Notes under the pieces: generated by a model | What the model was told of the DNA's origin: nothing | The model's database searches: none | The model's input: only the letters and a program-made list of their open reading frames with translations | Position numbers and translations under genes: made by a program | In this document: positions 33,497 through 43,531 of the stretch, in pieces | Numbering within the stretch: position 1 is the first letter of the stretch | Layout: each line of letters begins with the position of its first letter | Assembly: GCA_964401935.1 (NCBI GenBank) | Contig: CAYOAL010000024.1 | Location: 20,066 to 84,065, forward strand | Length of the DNA: 64,000 nt | Direction: 5' to 3' | Origin: JAPYTK01 sp964401935 | GTDB taxonomy: Bacteria > Myxococcota_A > Polyangia > Polyangiales > Polyangiaceae

Positions 33497-33742
33497 ATCG
33501 GCGAGACCCTAGCACTGGCTCCGCGCGCGTTCGAGCAGTTGCTGCGGCGTCGCGCCAACCGAAGCCGCCCCCTCCGCTCCGGTCGCCCCGGCCGCCCGAG
33601 CCGGCCACGCCGCGCCTCGAGCCCGCGCTCCGCGCCGTCGCGTGGGCCTCCGCACCGCCCCTCGGGCCGGCGCGGCTCCCCCGCCCCTCGGACGCCCCTC
33701 GGAGCGCGTCCACCGGGCATTTTCTGGTATGAGGCAGCCACG

Positions 33743-34681
33743 TTGCAGATCGACGTCGTCATCAACCTGCGCGCGCGGATGCTCCGGCAGCGCCCGACGC
33801 TCATCGACGAGCTGTCGGCGCTCACGCGCAGACGGGCGCTCGTCCACGTCACCCAGACGCCCGCCGAGCTCGCCGAGGTGGCCCGCGAGCTGGCCCGCCG
33901 GGGCACCGATCTGGTGCTCCTCGCGGGTGGCGACGGGAGCCTCATGGCCGGGGTGTCGGCGCTCCACGAGGCCTTTCAGGGCGAGCTCCCTACCATCTCG
34001 CCCATTCCCGCCGGCACCGCCGGCACGATCGCCCGCAACTGGGGGATCGCCGGCAGCCCCCAGCGCTGCCTCGACCGCATCCTCTCGGGAACGCGCAGGC
34101 GCGTGCCTCACCCGAGCCTGCGCGTGGTCGGCCACCGGGCGAGCGCCGCCGAGGCACGCATCGGCTTCATCGTGGGCACCGGCCTCGTCGCCCGCTTCTT
34201 CCGACTCTACTACGACCGCGGCGCCCCCGGGTACCGCGGCTCGGCGTGGCTCGTAGCTCGCATCTTCGCCGAGTCGTTCGTCGGAGGTCCGCTCGCGCGC
34301 GAGGTCCTCGAGCCCCTCCCCTGCGAGCTCGTGGTGGACGGCGCCGCCGAGCCCCCTCGGGCCTGGTCGCTCGTGTGCTGCTCGGTGGTGCGCGACCTCG
34401 GCATCCACATGCTCGTGAACCACCGCGCCGGGGAAGACCCTCGGCGGCCCCACCTGGTCGCCACCCCCATGGTGCCGCGAGAGCTGGGCCCGCGCGCGCC
34501 GCGGGTGCTCACGGGGAGACCGATCGGAGGTCCGGGCCACGTCGACCGCCTCGTCGAGCGGTTCGCGGTGCGCTTCCCAACCGGCTTCGAAGGCCCCTAC
34601 GTGCTCGACGGCGAGCTGCTCTCCGCCCACGACATCGTGGTCACCGCCGGCCCGCTCGTCCCCCTCGCGCTCCCCGCCTGA
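33743..34681 (+). CDS. Diacylglycerol/sphingolipid-kinase-like protein
   Basis: The predicted protein has 312 residues and the lipid-kinase catalytic fold. The start is a TTG at 33743, chosen because GAGG at 33731-33734 is a well-spaced ribosome-binding site; an ATG just before it is in another frame. Near residue 10 lies VVINLRARM, then the nucleotide loop G-G-D-G-S near 62 and P-I-P-A-G-T-A-G-T-I-A-R-N near 88-100, which together form the ATP site of DAGK-family enzymes. The rest ends with F-E-G-P-Y-V-L-D-G-E. They phosphorylate diacylglycerol, sphingosine or related lipids. The neighbours do not show the substrate. Confidence 0.87.
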   Translation: MQIDVVINLRARMLRQRPTLIDELSALTRRRALVHVTQTPAELAEVARELARRGTDLVLLAGGDGSLMAGVSALHEAFQGELPTISPIPAGTAGTIARNWGIAGSPQRCLDRILSGTRRRVPHPSLRVVGHRASAAEARIGFIVGTGLVARFFRLYYDRGAPGYRGSAWLVARIFAESFVGGPLAREVLEPLPCELVVDGAAEPPRAWSLVCCSVVRDLGIHMLVNHRAGEDPRRPHLVATPMVPRELGPRAPRVLTGRPIGGPGHVDRLVERFAVRFPTGFEGPYVLDGELLSAHDIVVTAGPLVPLALPA

Positions 34682-34772
34682 GCGCGCGCGCCCGACGGCG
34701 GCGCGACCCACGAGCCACGGCGCGCGGCGATCGGCAGCGGGAGCCGCCGCGAGCGCGCCGGGCCCCTCGCGC

Positions 34773-35792
34773 TCAGAAGCGACCGCTGAACCCGACCGCA
34801 CCTGGGCCCACGAAGGGGCGCAACGTGAACGGCGCGTCGGTGCGGGCGAGCGCGTCGGGCAGCGAGTGGCGCAACAGCAAGCCGGTCACGCCCACCGCGA
34901 TCCCCACCCCCGCGAACACGAAGCCCACCGTCGAGACGTGCGAGACGACGAGCGCGGCGTCGAGATCCGACTCGACCTCGGCCGGGCACACGTTGCCGTT
35001 GCACAGCTCCTCGAGCCGTCCCTTCTCGCTGATGGCGTACACGCCCGTCGGAACGCCCACGATCAGACCAGCCAGACCCACGGAGAAGCCGATCCAGCTC
35101 AGCACCGGCAAGAAACTCGCGCCGTCGCCGTCGCCGCCTCCTCCCTCCCAGGGATCGACGAGCGACGCATCCTCACCGCTCGGCTCGAGCTTGATCTCGA
35201 TGACCTTCTGTTCCTTCTCCACCACCGAGATGCGGCGATTCACCGGCTTGAACCCCACCAGGAACACCTTGACGATGTGGTCGCCAGGATCGACCTTGCG
35301 CGGGAACTCGACGGCGGTGGCGGGGATGAGCACCTCGTCGATCCGAACCTTCACCTCCGCGTTCGCGGGGGCGTTCTGGAGCACGACGCGCACCGACGGG
35401 ATGCGGAGCAACAGGTCTTCTGCGAGCTGCTTGGCCTCGTCGCGAGCCGCGTCCTGGGCGGCGAGCTCGTCGGGCCGCTTCTCGAGGTTCGACACCTTGA
35501 TGAACAGGTCGCGCGCCTCGACGAGCCGTCCCAGCATCATGAGGGTGCGGGCGTGCTCGAGTCCGGTGGTCGGCACCCGCATGATCTCGTCCGCAGCCCG
35601 AAACGCCTTGAGCGCGCCCTCGTAGTCGTTGGCGCGAAACCGCTCGTCGCCCTCACGAAACAAAGTGCGCGCGGTCTCCTTGTCGGCCGCGCTCGGCTCC
35701 GACGGCGGCGGCTGCGCGACGGCACTCCGCGGAGTCGCAACCGTGCCGCCCACGGCGCCGAACAAGAACGCCCCCACCACCACGCAACGCAT
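34773..35792 (-). CDS. Exported TPR / PEGA-like protein
   Basis: The predicted protein has 339 residues. A signal peptide (MRCVVVGAFLFGAVGGTVA...VAQ) is followed by a TPR-like helical unit (about 34-90; ARTLFREGDERFRANDYEGALKAF), then a beta-rich PEGA-like segment (SVRVVLQNAPANAEVKVRI; DPGDHIVKVFLVGFKPVNRRIS) at about 125-210 and two membrane-helix-like stretches near 230-260 and 285-310. The TPR plus PEGA plan is common in myxobacterial uncharacterised exported proteins and usually reads peptidoglycan or stress conditions. The ATG at 35792 begins the signal peptide; a GTG six codons earlier is possible. It is downstream of the Ser/Thr kinase gene on the same strand. Confidence 0.85.
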   Translation of the reverse strand: MRCVVVGAFLFGAVGGTVATPRSAVAQPPPSEPSAADKETARTLFREGDERFRANDYEGALKAFRAADEIMRVPTTGLEHARTLMMLGRLVEARDLFIKVSNLEKRPDELAAQDAARDEAKQLAEDLLLRIPSVRVVLQNAPANAEVKVRIDEVLIPATAVEFPRKVDPGDHIVKVFLVGFKPVNRRISVVEKEQKVIEIKLEPSGEDASLVDPWEGGGGDGDGASFLPVLSWIGFSVGLAGLIVGVPTGVYAISEKGRLEELCNGNVCPAEVESDLDAALVVSHVSTVGFVFAGVGIAVGVTGLLLRHSLPDALARTDAPFTLRPFVGPGAVGFSGRF

Positions 35793-35918
35793 CGACCGGG
35801 AACGCAACACCGCGAAACAGGTTACTCTCGCCGCGTCGGGAAAACCACCGCCGCACGCTCGCGCGCGAGGTCGGCGGGTCGCCGCGAGCTCCTCTCTGCG
35901 TGCTCGGCCGAGCGACGC

Positions 35919-37295
<1,377 letters not shown>

Positions 37296-37469
37296 GCGGT
37301 TCTGCTCATCGTAGCGCGGAAACGCGTCCTTCCGCCACGTGAGCCCATGGCCTACACCACCAGAGATGTAGGCCGCGCCGAGCGTTCTGGGTCGTCGACA
37401 CGCGGGCGTGCGGCGGAGCAGAGCGCGGTCTCGCCCTCCCCACCCCCTCGCGGCGGCAAGCGTGGCCCG

Positions 37470-39428
37470 TCACGACTCGTACTGGCGGAGCTTCTTGTGC
37501 AGCCCCTCGCGCGTGATCCCGAGCGACTTGGCGGTGTTCGTCTTGTTGCCGCCGTGCTCGCGCAGCGCTTCGAAGAGGATGTATTTCTCCACGGCGTTCA
37601 TCTTGTCCTTGAGCGTGCCCTGCGTCGCGCCGCTCTTGGCCACGATGTCCTCCCCGTGTCGCATGCGCGGCGACAACAGCTCCGGCGTCACGAACGAGCC
37701 CCCGTCCACCTGAATCACCATCCGCTGCACTTCGTTCTGCAGCTCGCGCACGTTGCCCGGCCAGTCGTAGGCCATCAGGAGGTTCATCGCCTCGGCGCTC
37801 ACGCCCGCCACCGCTTTGCCAATCTCGGCAGAGTAGCGCTCGAGGAAGTGCTGCACCAAGAGGGGGATGTCGGTCCGTCGCTCACGGAGCGCGGGCACCC
37901 GCAGCGGGAACACCTTGAGGCGATAGTAGAGATCCTCGCGGAACCGCCCCGCCTCCACCTCGCGCTCGAGGTTTCGGTTGGTGGCGGCCACCACGCGCAC
38001 GTTCACCATGCGCGGCTCGGTGGCCCCCACCGGGCGAATCTCACCTTCCTGAAGCGCCCGGAGGAGCTTGGACTGGATCGACATCGGCGCCTCGGTGATC
38101 TCGTCGAGGAACAACGTCGAGCCGTCGGCCAGCTCGAACAACCCCTTCTTGTCCTCGTGGGCACCGGTGAACGAGCCCTTCTTGTGGCCGAACAGCTCGC
38201 TCTCGAGCAGATTCTCCGCGAGGGCCGCGCAGTTCTGAGCGACGAAGAGGTTCCCGCGCCGCCGCGAGCGGTAGTGGAGCGCCGACGCGACGAGCTCCTT
38301 GCCCGTCCCGGTGTCGCCCTCGATCAACACCGTCACGTTCGTGTCGACCACCTTGTCGAGCTGGACGAGCAACGCCTTCATCGCGTCGCTGTCTCCGATG
38401 ATCGTCACCTGCTGGCCGCCGCTGCGGCGCTGCGCCTCACGATCCTTGAGGAACAGGTTCTCCTGCCGTAAGCGCTCTTCCGCCACGCGGAGCCGCTTGA
38501 TGAGCCGCGCGTTGTTCACCGCGAGCGAAGCCTGCTCGGCCACGATGAGCACGATGTCGAGGTCTTTGCCCTTCAGCATGCCGGGCGCATCCCGGTTGTC
38601 GACCTGGATCACGCCGAGGATCTCGTCGCCGTGCCACAGTGGCACGGCGATCGTGGAGCGCACCGACGCGGCCATCAGCGACGGCGACGCGGCCACCTGC
38701 TTCGGCGCGTCCGCGGCCAGCACCGCCGACCGCTCCTGGAGCACCTTGCGGTAGACGCTGCGCGTGATGGGCACGAAATCGGTCGTGCTGTCGCTCTTCG
38801 GTCCGCCCTGCTCCTCGGGCCGGATGCGCGTCAACACCGGCAAGTAGTTGCGGGCTGCGTCGCGCTTCTTCTTCGGATCGTCGGCCACGTCGCCCGAACG
38901 GAGCACCACCGTGACGTGCGTGGCGTGACGCACGAGATCGAAGATCGCGCTCGCGATGGCCTCGAGCACATGGTCGAGATCGTCGGCGCGGCCGATCTTC
39001 GTCTGTGCGTCGTAGAGGGCCCGCAGCCGCCCCGGATCGTTGGGCACCTCCTTGTCGGCGTCGTCGACCTTCTTCACCGACACGAGGTGCGCGTTGTCCT
39101 CGTCCTCGAGGAGCTTGACGCTGAGCTTGCAGACCTCCTCGCCCATCCCGAGCTGGATCACGTCTCCGGTCTGAAGCTCCACCGCGTCGCCCACGTCCGT
39201 GAGCGCGAGCCGCTTGTCGTCACGGAGCACGCACGTGCCGTTGGTCGAGCCGAGATCCTCGAGCGTGGCGGTGTCGAGGCCCTGAACCACCCGCGCGTGT
39301 CGCCCGCTGACGTGGGCGTCCTCGAGCGCCACCTCGTTGGCGGGCGCCCGACCGATGAAGGACACGTCGCGAGACAGCTTGAACACGCGGCCAGGCGACT
39401 GTCCTTCGATCACCTCGAGCTGGATCAT
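37470..39428 (-). CDS. FHA-GAF-sigma-54 enhancer-binding protein
   Basis: The predicted protein has 652 residues in four parts. FHA at about 1-105 (I-G-R-A-P, S-G-R-H, S-T-N-G-T) binds phospho-threonine. GAF at about 135-320 may sense a small ligand or redox state. The AAA+ sigma-54 domain, about 345-575, has Walker A G-D-T-G-T-G-K-E, the loop G-S-F-T-G-A (the standard is G-A-F-T-G-A, so Ala to Ser) and Walker B T-L-F-L-D-E-I. A Fis-type helix-turn-helix ends the protein (N-K-T-N-T-A-K-S-L-G-I-T-R-E-G-L-H). It should activate sigma-54 RNA polymerase promoters after phosphorylation. No receiver domain is present, so control is through FHA/GAF. The membrane kinase gene downstream is the likely partner. 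Confidence 0.95.
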   Translation of the reverse strand: MIQLEVIEGQSPGRVFKLSRDVSFIGRAPANEVALEDAHVSGRHARVVQGLDTATLEDLGSTNGTCVLRDDKRLALTDVGDAVELQTGDVIQLGMGEEVCKLSVKLLEDEDNAHLVSVKKVDDADKEVPNDPGRLRALYDAQTKIGRADDLDHVLEAIASAIFDLVRHATHVTVVLRSGDVADDPKKKRDAARNYLPVLTRIRPEEQGGPKSDSTTDFVPITRSVYRKVLQERSAVLAADAPKQVAASPSLMAASVRSTIAVPLWHGDEILGVIQVDNRDAPGMLKGKDLDIVLIVAEQASLAVNNARLIKRLRVAEERLRQENLFLKDREAQRRSGGQQVTIIGDSDAMKALLVQLDKVVDTNVTVLIEGDTGTGKELVASALHYRSRRRGNLFVAQNCAALAENLLESELFGHKKGSFTGAHEDKKGLFELADGSTLFLDEITEAPMSIQSKLLRALQEGEIRPVGATEPRMVNVRVVAATNRNLEREVEAGRFREDLYYRLKVFPLRVPALRERRTDIPLLVQHFLERYSAEIGKAVAGVSAEAMNLLMAYDWPGNVRELQNEVQRMVIQVDGGSFVTPELLSPRMRHGEDIVAKSGATQGTLKDKMNAVEKYILFEALREHGGNKTNTAKSLGITREGLHKKLRQYES

Positions 39429-39464
39429 GCGCCTGGCCTCAGTGTCTCACCCTCTCGCGCCACG

Positions 39465-41504
39465 CTACTTGCGGTTCTCGAGCACGTACACGATCTGCTT
39501 GTAGGGCTTCACCATGTCGATCCGCTCCTGGTCGCGGCTGTCGTTGGCGGCGTCGATCCAGGCGTTGAGCGCGGCCACCGCGGCGTCATCACCGTTCGGC
39601 GAGTGGCGCACGATGATCTGACCGATGCTGCTGCGGATGTCGGGGCTGGTCACGGTGGGCAGCATCTTGATCAGCTCGGCCTTGATCGCCTCGCCGCCGA
39701 GCATGCCCACCATGTACGACGACTTGATGCCCATCATCTCCGTCTCGGCCTTCGTGGCCTCCGGATCGGTCAGCTTCGCCTTGTAACAGTCGGCCTTCTC
39801 CTGGCACTCGTCGAGCACCTTCTTACCCATCTGGATGGCCTGGATGTAGCGCGCCTGATCGAGCGCGGCAGAGAACGCGCCGAAGTTGGAGAGCTGCTCG
39901 TAGGAGGGCTTGTCTTCCTTCTTCTCTGGAACCGGCGCGGCGGTGCCGGCCTGGAGCTCGAGCGCGAGGATCTTGGCGACGATCTCCTTGTCGGTGAAGG
40001 GGCCCTCCTCCTTGTCGCCCTTCTTCGCGTTCTTCACGAAGAACTTGTCCTTGCCGGCGGCTTGCTTGATCTCCTGCAAGACTTTCTCTTTGAGCTTGTC
40101 GACGTAGTGCCACTGATCGGGCGTGGCCGCGCGGATGGCGGCGCTGAGCACGGCCGCTTGCACGCCGATCACGTCCTCTTTCTTGGGGCTCTCGAGCTTG
40201 AGCGACTCATCGAAGATGAACTCGTTCATGTTCTTGTCGAAGAAGTGGATCCCGGCCGAGATGAGCGCCTCCTTGGCGAAGCTGCCCCCGGGGAGCTTGT
40301 CGTCGGGCTTGGTCTCCGCGTACACCTTCTTGAAGGCCTCGAAGAGGCGGTCGTCCTTGGGCAACTTGCTCACCTGCGCCGCCACCATCGCCTTGGTGGT
40401 CTTGGGAGCTTCGGCGTCGTCGAGCACGGCGAGCATGGGCGCGATGCATGCCTTGGTGCCCATGTTGCCGGTGATCACGACCGCATGATCGAGGTGGGCG
40501 TTGTCCGCCTCCTCCTGCAGCTTCTTCTTCTCTTTCTCTTCCTTCGGCTCCTCGCCCCGATCCTTCGAAGCGCGAAGGAACTCGTCGGCGGCGTACTTCT
40601 TGAGCTCCGCGTCTTTCCCGTTCATCACCTCGAGCGCCACCTTGAGCGCCGGGTCGCCGATCTTCACGAGGGCCGCCATCGCGGTGCCCGCGATGTTGCC
40701 CTTGAAGGGCGACATCACCACCATCATCAGCGGCCTGACCGCCTTCTCGCTCTTGAGCTTGCCCAGGATCTCGGCGGCCGTGACCTGCCAGTACACCTGG
40801 TCCATGAGCGCCTTCTGCGCCTTCACCTGGGCGCTCTCGATCGGCTGGCCGAGCATCCCGATGAGGTCTGCCTCCCAGGCTGGATCGGAGACGGTGACGA
40901 GCGTGTTGTTGAGGATGCGGAAGAAGCCGCGGTGCTGAGCCTTCAACGTGCTCGCTTGCAGGCGCTTGAACACGCCGAGCAACGCCTTGTTCACCTCGTC
41001 GCTCTTCACCCCGCCCTTGACCATCTCGCCGAGGTGGAGCACCACCTCACCGATCTTGGTGTCGTACTCCTCCGGTCGCTTGTCGTCGGGCTTGTAGTCG
41101 TCGAGCGCCTTGACGAGCGCCGGGATGGCGCGTTCGTCGCGCGAGTCGGCAAGGATCCCGAGCACCTCCCCCTTCTCGCTGAGCTGCGTGTCGACGGTCC
41201 CGTCGAGGATGAGCTTGCCGAGGGGCTCGACGATGGCGTCCCGCACCCGCTTGACGTTCTCGCCATTGCGGTCGTTCTTGTCGTTGGCCATCGCGTCCAA
41301 ATAGAACTGCTTGATGCGCTTGAGCGCCGGTCCACGGCGCAGCGGATCACTCAACTTCTCCACGTGCGTGGCGGGATCGTTGGGATCCTCGCACCCGGTC
41401 AACGTGGTCACGGCGGTCGCGCCGCCGATGGTGAGCACAGACCCGAGGGCCAACGCGCTGAGCGCTCGATGCAGAGCGGGGGAGATCCGACGGATGCCTC
41501 GCAT
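39465..41504 (-). CDS. Large HEAT-like repeat lipoprotein
   Basis: The predicted protein has 679 residues. The signal peptide is long and its lipobox (TTLTGC) puts Cys at 38. The rest is helical, with HEAT-type units such as DSRDERAIPALVKALDDYKP, SEKAVRPLMMVVMSPFKG and GDPALKVALEVMNGKDAELK. A Lys/Glu-rich coil lies near 330-345. It ends PYKQIVYVLENRK. The role is probably scaffolding at the outer or inner membrane. The ATG at 41504 starts the signal peptide and has AAGGA close upstream; the open frame extends to 41612 without it. The FHA-sigma-54 gene begins 36 nt downstream, so co-transcription is likely. Confidence 0.88.
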   Translation of the reverse strand: MRGIRRISPALHRALSALALGSVLTIGGATAVTTLTGCEDPNDPATHVEKLSDPLRRGPALKRIKQFYLDAMANDKNDRNGENVKRVRDAIVEPLGKLILDGTVDTQLSEKGEVLGILADSRDERAIPALVKALDDYKPDDKRPEEYDTKIGEVVLHLGEMVKGGVKSDEVNKALLGVFKRLQASTLKAQHRGFFRILNNTLVTVSDPAWEADLIGMLGQPIESAQVKAQKALMDQVYWQVTAAEILGKLKSEKAVRPLMMVVMSPFKGNIAGTAMAALVKIGDPALKVALEVMNGKDAELKKYAADEFLRASKDRGEEPKEEKEKKKLQEEADNAHLDHAVVITGNMGTKACIAPMLAVLDDAEAPKTTKAMVAAQVSKLPKDDRLFEAFKKVYAETKPDDKLPGGSFAKEALISAGIHFFDKNMNEFIFDESLKLESPKKEDVIGVQAAVLSAAIRAATPDQWHYVDKLKEKVLQEIKQAAGKDKFFVKNAKKGDKEEGPFTDKEIVAKILALELQAGTAAPVPEKKEDKPSYEQLSNFGAFSAALDQARYIQAIQMGKKVLDECQEKADCYKAKLTDPEATKAETEMMGIKSSYMVGMLGGEAIKAELIKMLPTVTSPDIRSSIGQIIVRHSPNGDDAAVAALNAWIDAANDSRDQERIDMVKPYKQIVYVLENRK

Positions 41505-41567
41505 GATTCCTTGCCTATTCCTTCCGTAGCGTTCCCGGTTTGGCGGGCGGTCGGGGGGGCACGTATG

Positions 41568-41594
41568 CATCATCTTCGATACTTGCAGATGATG
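41568..41594. promoter_or_regulatory. Inverted repeat, candidate operator
   Basis: CATCATCT at 41568-41575 pairs with AGATGATG at 41587-41594, eight perfect base pairs around an 11-nt gap. It is 64 nt upstream of the HEAT lipoprotein start and downstream of the SDR gene, both on the minus strand. AT content is higher than in the surroundings. It could be an operator for the HEAT lipoprotein/FHA-sigma-54/kinase run or a weak terminator of the SDR gene. Confidence 0.4.
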
Positions 41595-41727
41595 TGGGCC
41601 TACCCCACCCACGGCATGCGAAAACTAAGCCGGGCGTTCGAAGGATGTCAATTCGCGAACAGCCGGCCACGCCGCGCGCCAGGAGCGGCGTCGCGGCGCG
41701 AGGGGCGTCCCCGACGCTCCCGAGACG

Positions 41728-42600
41728 TCACAGCCCCATCAGCCGGCGCAACGCGCTCCCGAACAACCGATCCGGCGCCACGCGCTTGAGCGCAGCCGCT
41801 GCGCGCGCCTGATGACCGAGCACCGTCCGGAACGGTGGCGACTCCTCCCGGAGCAACGCCACGATCCGCTCCGCCACCACCTCCGGCTCGTCGGTCGCCT
41901 GGGCTGCGTCGAGGAGCAGCTTGGTGACGGCCCGGGTCAGCTCGCGATACGGGGTCCGCTCATCCTCGTGAGCGTCACGCGGCGGAGGCTCGGCGATGAG
42001 GCCCTTGAGGGTGCCGAGCTCCATGAGACAGACGTCGATCCCCAACGCGGCCACCTCGTGACGCAACGCCTCACTGAAGCCACTCACCGCGTGTTTGGTG
42101 GCAGCGTACACCGCGACGCCAGGCAGACCGATGCGACCCGAGATGCTGGACACGTTCACGATCCGCCCGCGGCGGTTGGCTCGCATCGAGGGCAAGACGG
42201 CGCGCGTCACCGCCATGAGGCCGAACACGTTCGTCTCGAACTGCTCTCGAAGGTCGCTCTCGGAGGTCTCCTCGAACACCCCCCCCACCGCCATGCGGGC
42301 ATTGTTCACGAGGCACTCCATCGGGCCATACTTCAGCACCAGCTCACGCACCTTCGGTCCCACCCCGCGCGCGGTCACGTCGAGCTGCTCGACGTGCACC
42401 ACCCCGCCCCCCTCGCCTTGGCCGCGATCCTCCCGCTGGGAGCGCGGACCGAGCCCACGCCGCTGCACCTCGTCGAGCAGCTGCTCGCTCTGCCCGAGAT
42501 CGCGCATCGTGGCGATCACGTCGAACCCGTGGGTTGCGCAAGCGATGGCGGTGGCCAGGCCGATCCCGCTCGCGGTGCCGGTGATCAGGACGATGGCCAT
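41728..42600 (-). CDS. Short-chain dehydrogenase/reductase
   Basis: The predicted protein has 290 residues and the SDR Rossmann fold. The cofactor loop T-G-T-A-S-G-I-G is at 8-15, the N-N-A-R sequence near 100 replaces the usual N-N-A-G, and the catalytic Ser and the Y-A-A-T-K pair (Tyr and Lys) lie near 150-170. About residues 48-75 form an Arg/Gly/Gln-rich insert (LGPRSQREDRGQGEGGGV) absent from most family members. It reduces or oxidises a hydroxyl group with NAD(P). Substrate is unknown. It is upstream of the HEAT lipoprotein, with 223 nt between, and downstream of cysQ. Confidence 0.92.
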   Translation of the reverse strand: MAIVLITGTASGIGLATAIACATHGFDVIATMRDLGQSEQLLDEVQRRGLGPRSQREDRGQGEGGGVVHVEQLDVTARGVGPKVRELVLKYGPMECLVNNARMAVGGVFEETSESDLREQFETNVFGLMAVTRAVLPSMRANRRGRIVNVSSISGRIGLPGVAVYAATKHAVSGFSEALRHEVAALGIDVCLMELGTLKGLIAEPPPRDAHEDERTPYRELTRAVTKLLLDAAQATDEPEVVAERIVALLREESPPFRTVLGHQARAAAALKRVAPDRLFGSALRRLMGL

Positions 42601-42649
42601 CCGCGCAGCCTACACTCCATCCGGAGATGACCGCCACGCCTCTGCCATC

Positions 42650-43531
42650 TCAGCGGCTGGAGCGTCGGAGGCGCGCCGCCTCGCGCTCCGCCCAGCCCAC
42701 CGCCGAGAGCACGCCCGGGTGGAGGACGCCGTTGGTCGCCACGAGGCCGCGCCGGAGGTGGAGGTCGCGGCTCCCGTAGTCGATGGGCGCACCGTCGAGA
42801 TCGCTCATGCGTCCCCCGGCGGCGACGAGGATGGCCTCCGGCGCACACGTGTCCCAGCGCTTGAGACCGCCGCCCGCGTGCACGTACACGTCCGCGTGCT
42901 GCTCGATGAGCCGCAAGACCTTCACCCCCACCGAGCCGCAGGGGAGCAGCTCCGGGATCCCGAGGCGGCGGCAGAGCGGCTCCACGATCGCGGGACGATG
43001 GGAGCGCGACACCAAGAGCTTCGCGTCGGTGAAGGTGCCGCGGGGGTTCACCGCCACGAGATCGCGGCTCCCGTCGGCCGCTTGCACGAAGGCGTGCTGC
43101 CCCACGCGCCCCGCCACCACGCGACCGTCGGTGGGCGTCGCCACCACCCCCGCCACCGCCCTCCCTTCCACCGCCAGACCGATCATCACCGCGAACTCCG
43201 GGTTCTTGTCCACGAACTCGCGCGTGCCGTCGAGCGGATCCACGAAGAACACCCGCGGGCTCAACAGGATCGCGGCGAGCTCGGCGGCCGGAGGCGCGCT
43301 CTCTTCCGCGACCACGGCGGCCTCGGGAAAGCGACGAGAGAGCGCGGCGCAGATGATCTCGTTGGCCTCCTTGTCGGCCACCGTGACCGGGTCGCCCGGT
43401 CGCTTCATCTCTACCGCCACGCCCGCCTCGAGGTGCTCGGCGTAGCGCTCGGCCACCCGCGCGCTGGCCTCGAGCGCGATGGCCACCATCGCCTCGAGCT
43501 CCGGCCCTGCGTCGATGCGGATCGCGCTCAC
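42650..43531 (-). CDS. cysQ: 3'(2'),5'-bisphosphate nucleotidase CysQ
   Basis: The predicted protein has 293 residues and belongs to the inositol monophosphatase/CysQ family. Metal-binding motifs are seen: D-P-V-T-V-A-D-K-E-A-N near 40-50, E-E-S near 72, D-P-L-D-G-T-R-E-F-V-D near 95 and W-D-T-C-A-P-E-A near 225. CysQ removes phosphate from PAP, a product of sulfate assimilation, and recycles it. The start GTG at 43531 overlaps the stop of the aldo/keto reductase gene by 4 nt (GTGA), so the two are probably coupled. The SDR gene follows after 49 nt. Confidence 0.9.
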   Translation of the reverse strand: MSAIRIDAGPELEAMVAIALEASARVAERYAEHLEAGVAVEMKRPGDPVTVADKEANEIICAALSRRFPEAAVVAEESAPPAAELAAILLSPRVFFVDPLDGTREFVDKNPEFAVMIGLAVEGRAVAGVVATPTDGRVVAGRVGQHAFVQAADGSRDLVAVNPRGTFTDAKLLVSRSHRPAIVEPLCRRLGIPELLPCGSVGVKVLRLIEQHADVYVHAGGGLKRWDTCAPEAILVAAGGRMSDLDGAPIDYGSRDLHLRRGLVATNGVLHPGVLSAVGWAEREAARLRRSSR

